A DNA stretch of 64,000 bases, from contig CAKVIE010000001.1 of assembly GCA_934754505.1 (NCBI GenBank), forward strand, positions 170,926 to 234,925, read 5' to 3'. The notes under the pieces are model-generated. The model saw only the letters and a program-made list of their open reading frames with translations. It ran no database searches and was not told the DNA's origin. A program made the translations under genes and the position numbers. Below, piece by piece: positions 62,688 through 64,000 of this stretch (the stretch's first letter is position 1; every line of letters starts with the position of its first letter). This DNA comes from an uncultured Candidatus Melainabacteria bacterium (GTDB lineage: Bacteria > Cyanobacteriota > Vampirovibrionia > Gastranaerophilales > Gastranaerophilaceae).

Positions 62688-63662
62688 TTATTTATTCGGC
62701 TTTAATCTTTCAAGAACATTTTGAAGATAAGGCATTGCAGGAATAGCACCTTTTTTTTCTACACAAAGGCTTGCGACTGCATTCCCGAATTTTACGAAGT
62801 CTGCCAGTTCTTTTTCTGAATATTCATCAATTTTCTTATTAGAATTAACAATTTTGTATAGAAATCCGCCCCAAAAAGAATCGCCTGCTCCAGTTGTATC
62901 AACAACTTTGCAAGGAAATGTCGGTATGAATTGCCCGCCGTTTTTGTTTAAGACATAGGCTCCGTCAGCTCCAAGAGTAACTACCGCTATTTTTACGCCT
63001 TTTTCCGATAAAGATTTTGCAGCTTGCTCTACATCAGAAAAACCTGTTAAAAGCTCTGTTTCTTCGTCGGAAATTTTCATAATATCAACGTGAGGAACAA
63101 GACTTTTCATTTGCTTTTTTGCAATTTCTTCATTTTTCCATAAACTTGCACGGTAATTGGGGTCGTAAGAAATTATACAGCCGTTTTCTTTTGCAAAATC
63201 GACGGCATAGATTGTTGCAGAGCGTGCAGGTTCGTCTGTCAGCGATAATGAGCCTATATGAAAAATTTTTGATTGCTGTATCAAATCCGTATCAATTTCT
63301 GTTTTGGTGATTTTTGTATCAGCACCCGGTTTTCGTGCGAAAGAAAATGACCTTTCTCCGTCTTCTGAAAGGCTTACGAATGCAAGTGTTGTAAAATATT
63401 CATCATCAGTAATCAAACCGTTTGTGTTTATATTTTCTTTTTCAAGGATTGTTCTTAAAAATTTTCCGTGCATATCGTCGCCGATTTTGCCTAAGAATGC
63501 AGTTTTTCCGCCAAGTCTTTGAATTGCAACAAGAACGTTTGCAGGTGCTCCGCCTGCGTTTTGTGCAAACAACCTTTGACCGTCATCATTATATCCTTGA
63601 AATGTAAAATCAATCAGGATTTCTCCTAATGCCGTAACATCAATTTTTTTGTTAATATCCAT
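62688..63662 (-). CDS. PfkB-family carbohydrate kinase (fructokinase-like)
   Basis: A 324-residue ribokinase-fold kinase phosphorylating a sugar, most likely fructose. The N-terminal signature is GGAPANVLVAIQRLGG with GKIGDDMHGK. The C-terminal signature is DTTGAGDSFWGGFL, containing the catalytic Asp and anion hole. The GEILIDF start and the GADTKITKTEIDTDLI region match bacterial fructokinases. GGAG precedes the ATG. Its product could feed pgi and glycogen metabolism seen elsewhere in the window. Confidence 0.92.
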   Translation of the reverse strand: MDINKKIDVTALGEILIDFTFQGYNDDGQRLFAQNAGGAPANVLVAIQRLGGKTAFLGKIGDDMHGKFLRTILEKENINTNGLITDDEYFTTLAFVSLSEDGERSFSFARKPGADTKITKTEIDTDLIQQSKIFHIGSLSLTDEPARSATIYAVDFAKENGCIISYDPNYRASLWKNEEIAKKQMKSLVPHVDIMKISDEETELLTGFSDVEQAAKSLSEKGVKIAVVTLGADGAYVLNKNGGQFIPTFPCKVVDTTGAGDSFWGGFLYKIVNSNKKIDEYSEKELADFVKFGNAVASLCVEKKGAIPAMPYLQNVLERLKPNK

Positions 63663-64000
63663 AACAACTCCGCATACAGTTTTCTTATATATATTATCAT
63701 TAAATTTTTTTCTGTTGCAACTTTGTTTGTATCAGTTGTTTCATTTCTATATACATTATTTATATTAAATATTTTTTTAGTCGGAAATAATGTAACCGAA
63801 TATTACGAAAAAAATCATATATAAGAATTAAAAATAAAAAAACTAACGGAAGATAAAAAATTTTTTTCGGAAGAAAAAAGCGAGAAAATTTTTAATTATT
63901 TTCTGATAATTGTTTTTATTTCAAAACAGACATGAATAAGAGATGGTGGGAAACATGGGAAAGCATGAATTGACATGGTTTTGGGGATATTAAGAAATGT
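63663..64000. other. gene-free end of window
   Basis: Upstream region of the sugar kinase gene and beyond. It is very AT-rich to about 63930, with one AGAAAAAAG-like purine stretch. The last 70 bases are less AT-rich and contain several CATG-containing words (GACATGAAT, AACATGGGA, GACATGGTT). I see no complete gene, RNA or clear promoter; a gene may begin beyond the window. Confidence 0.4.

Overview
The window is AT-rich, densely coded chromosome from a diderm, LPS-making bacterium. Envelope genes support this: a Kdo transferase (waaA), an LptF/LptG-type permease, an MlaD/MCE-domain protein, lgt and lipoproteins. Other markers are rpsF-ssb-rpsR, a SecA with a SEC-C tail, a DUF1292 gene beside ruvX, a GH57/DUF3536 glucan enzyme, Amt with P-II, and many zinc-ribbon proteins. 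Together these fit an uncultured gut lineage near Cyanobacteria (Gastranaerophilales/Melainabacteria). That placement is inferred from gene content only. TTG starts are used several times, and several genes appear to be transcribed without a leader.

Layout. 0.1-5.0 kb: a GH13 glucan enzyme faces an opposing operon of ClpX-type zinc finger, repeat protein, ruvX and DUF1292. 5.1-9.9 kb: TPR lipoprotein, lgt, MCE protein, upp, pgeF and a SEC-C protein. 10.0-13.8 kb: a four-gene minus-strand operon of GGDEF protein, two radical SAM enzymes and a zinc-ribbon membrane protein; this is the best candidate here for an undescribed system. 14-25 kb: class A serine hydrolase, dicarboxylate-type symporter, D-2-hydroxyacid dehydrogenase, GtrB-like glycosyltransferase, response regulator, OB-fold-like exported protein, GH57 enzyme, DedA and pgi. 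25-29.4 kb: a GT-C-like membrane protein and alaS.

29.6-33.4 kb is an accessory segment between tRNA-Pro(GGG) and tRNA-Glu(TTC). It holds a duplicated tRNA 3' end, more than 1 kb of dispersed palindromic repeats with compensatory base changes, and two unrelated membrane-protein genes. Those two genes share a duplicated promoter, ribosome-binding site and first-codons cassette.

33.5-43.7 kb: class II aldolase, zinc-ribbon protein, glycosyltransferase, NAD+ synthetase, glnB-amt, ClC channel, cyclophilin, ilvE and an XRE regulator. 43.8-47.3 kb: small membrane protein, GT-C-like protein and an anchored FkbM methyltransferase. 47.4-60 kb: rarA, two orphan solute-binding proteins, LptF/G permease, two exported proteins, rpsR/ssb/rpsF, waaA, secA, MscS channel and an SGNH-like protein. 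60-63.7 kb: a large membrane protein, a methyltransferase broken by one base in an A7 tract just after its start codon, and a PfkB sugar kinase.

Themes are alpha-glucan metabolism (GH13, GH57, pgi, sugar kinase), surface glycan and LPS building (glycosyltransferases, methyltransferases, waaA, LptF/G), nitrogen uptake and signalling (amt, glnB, nadE, ilvE), and core translation and secretion.
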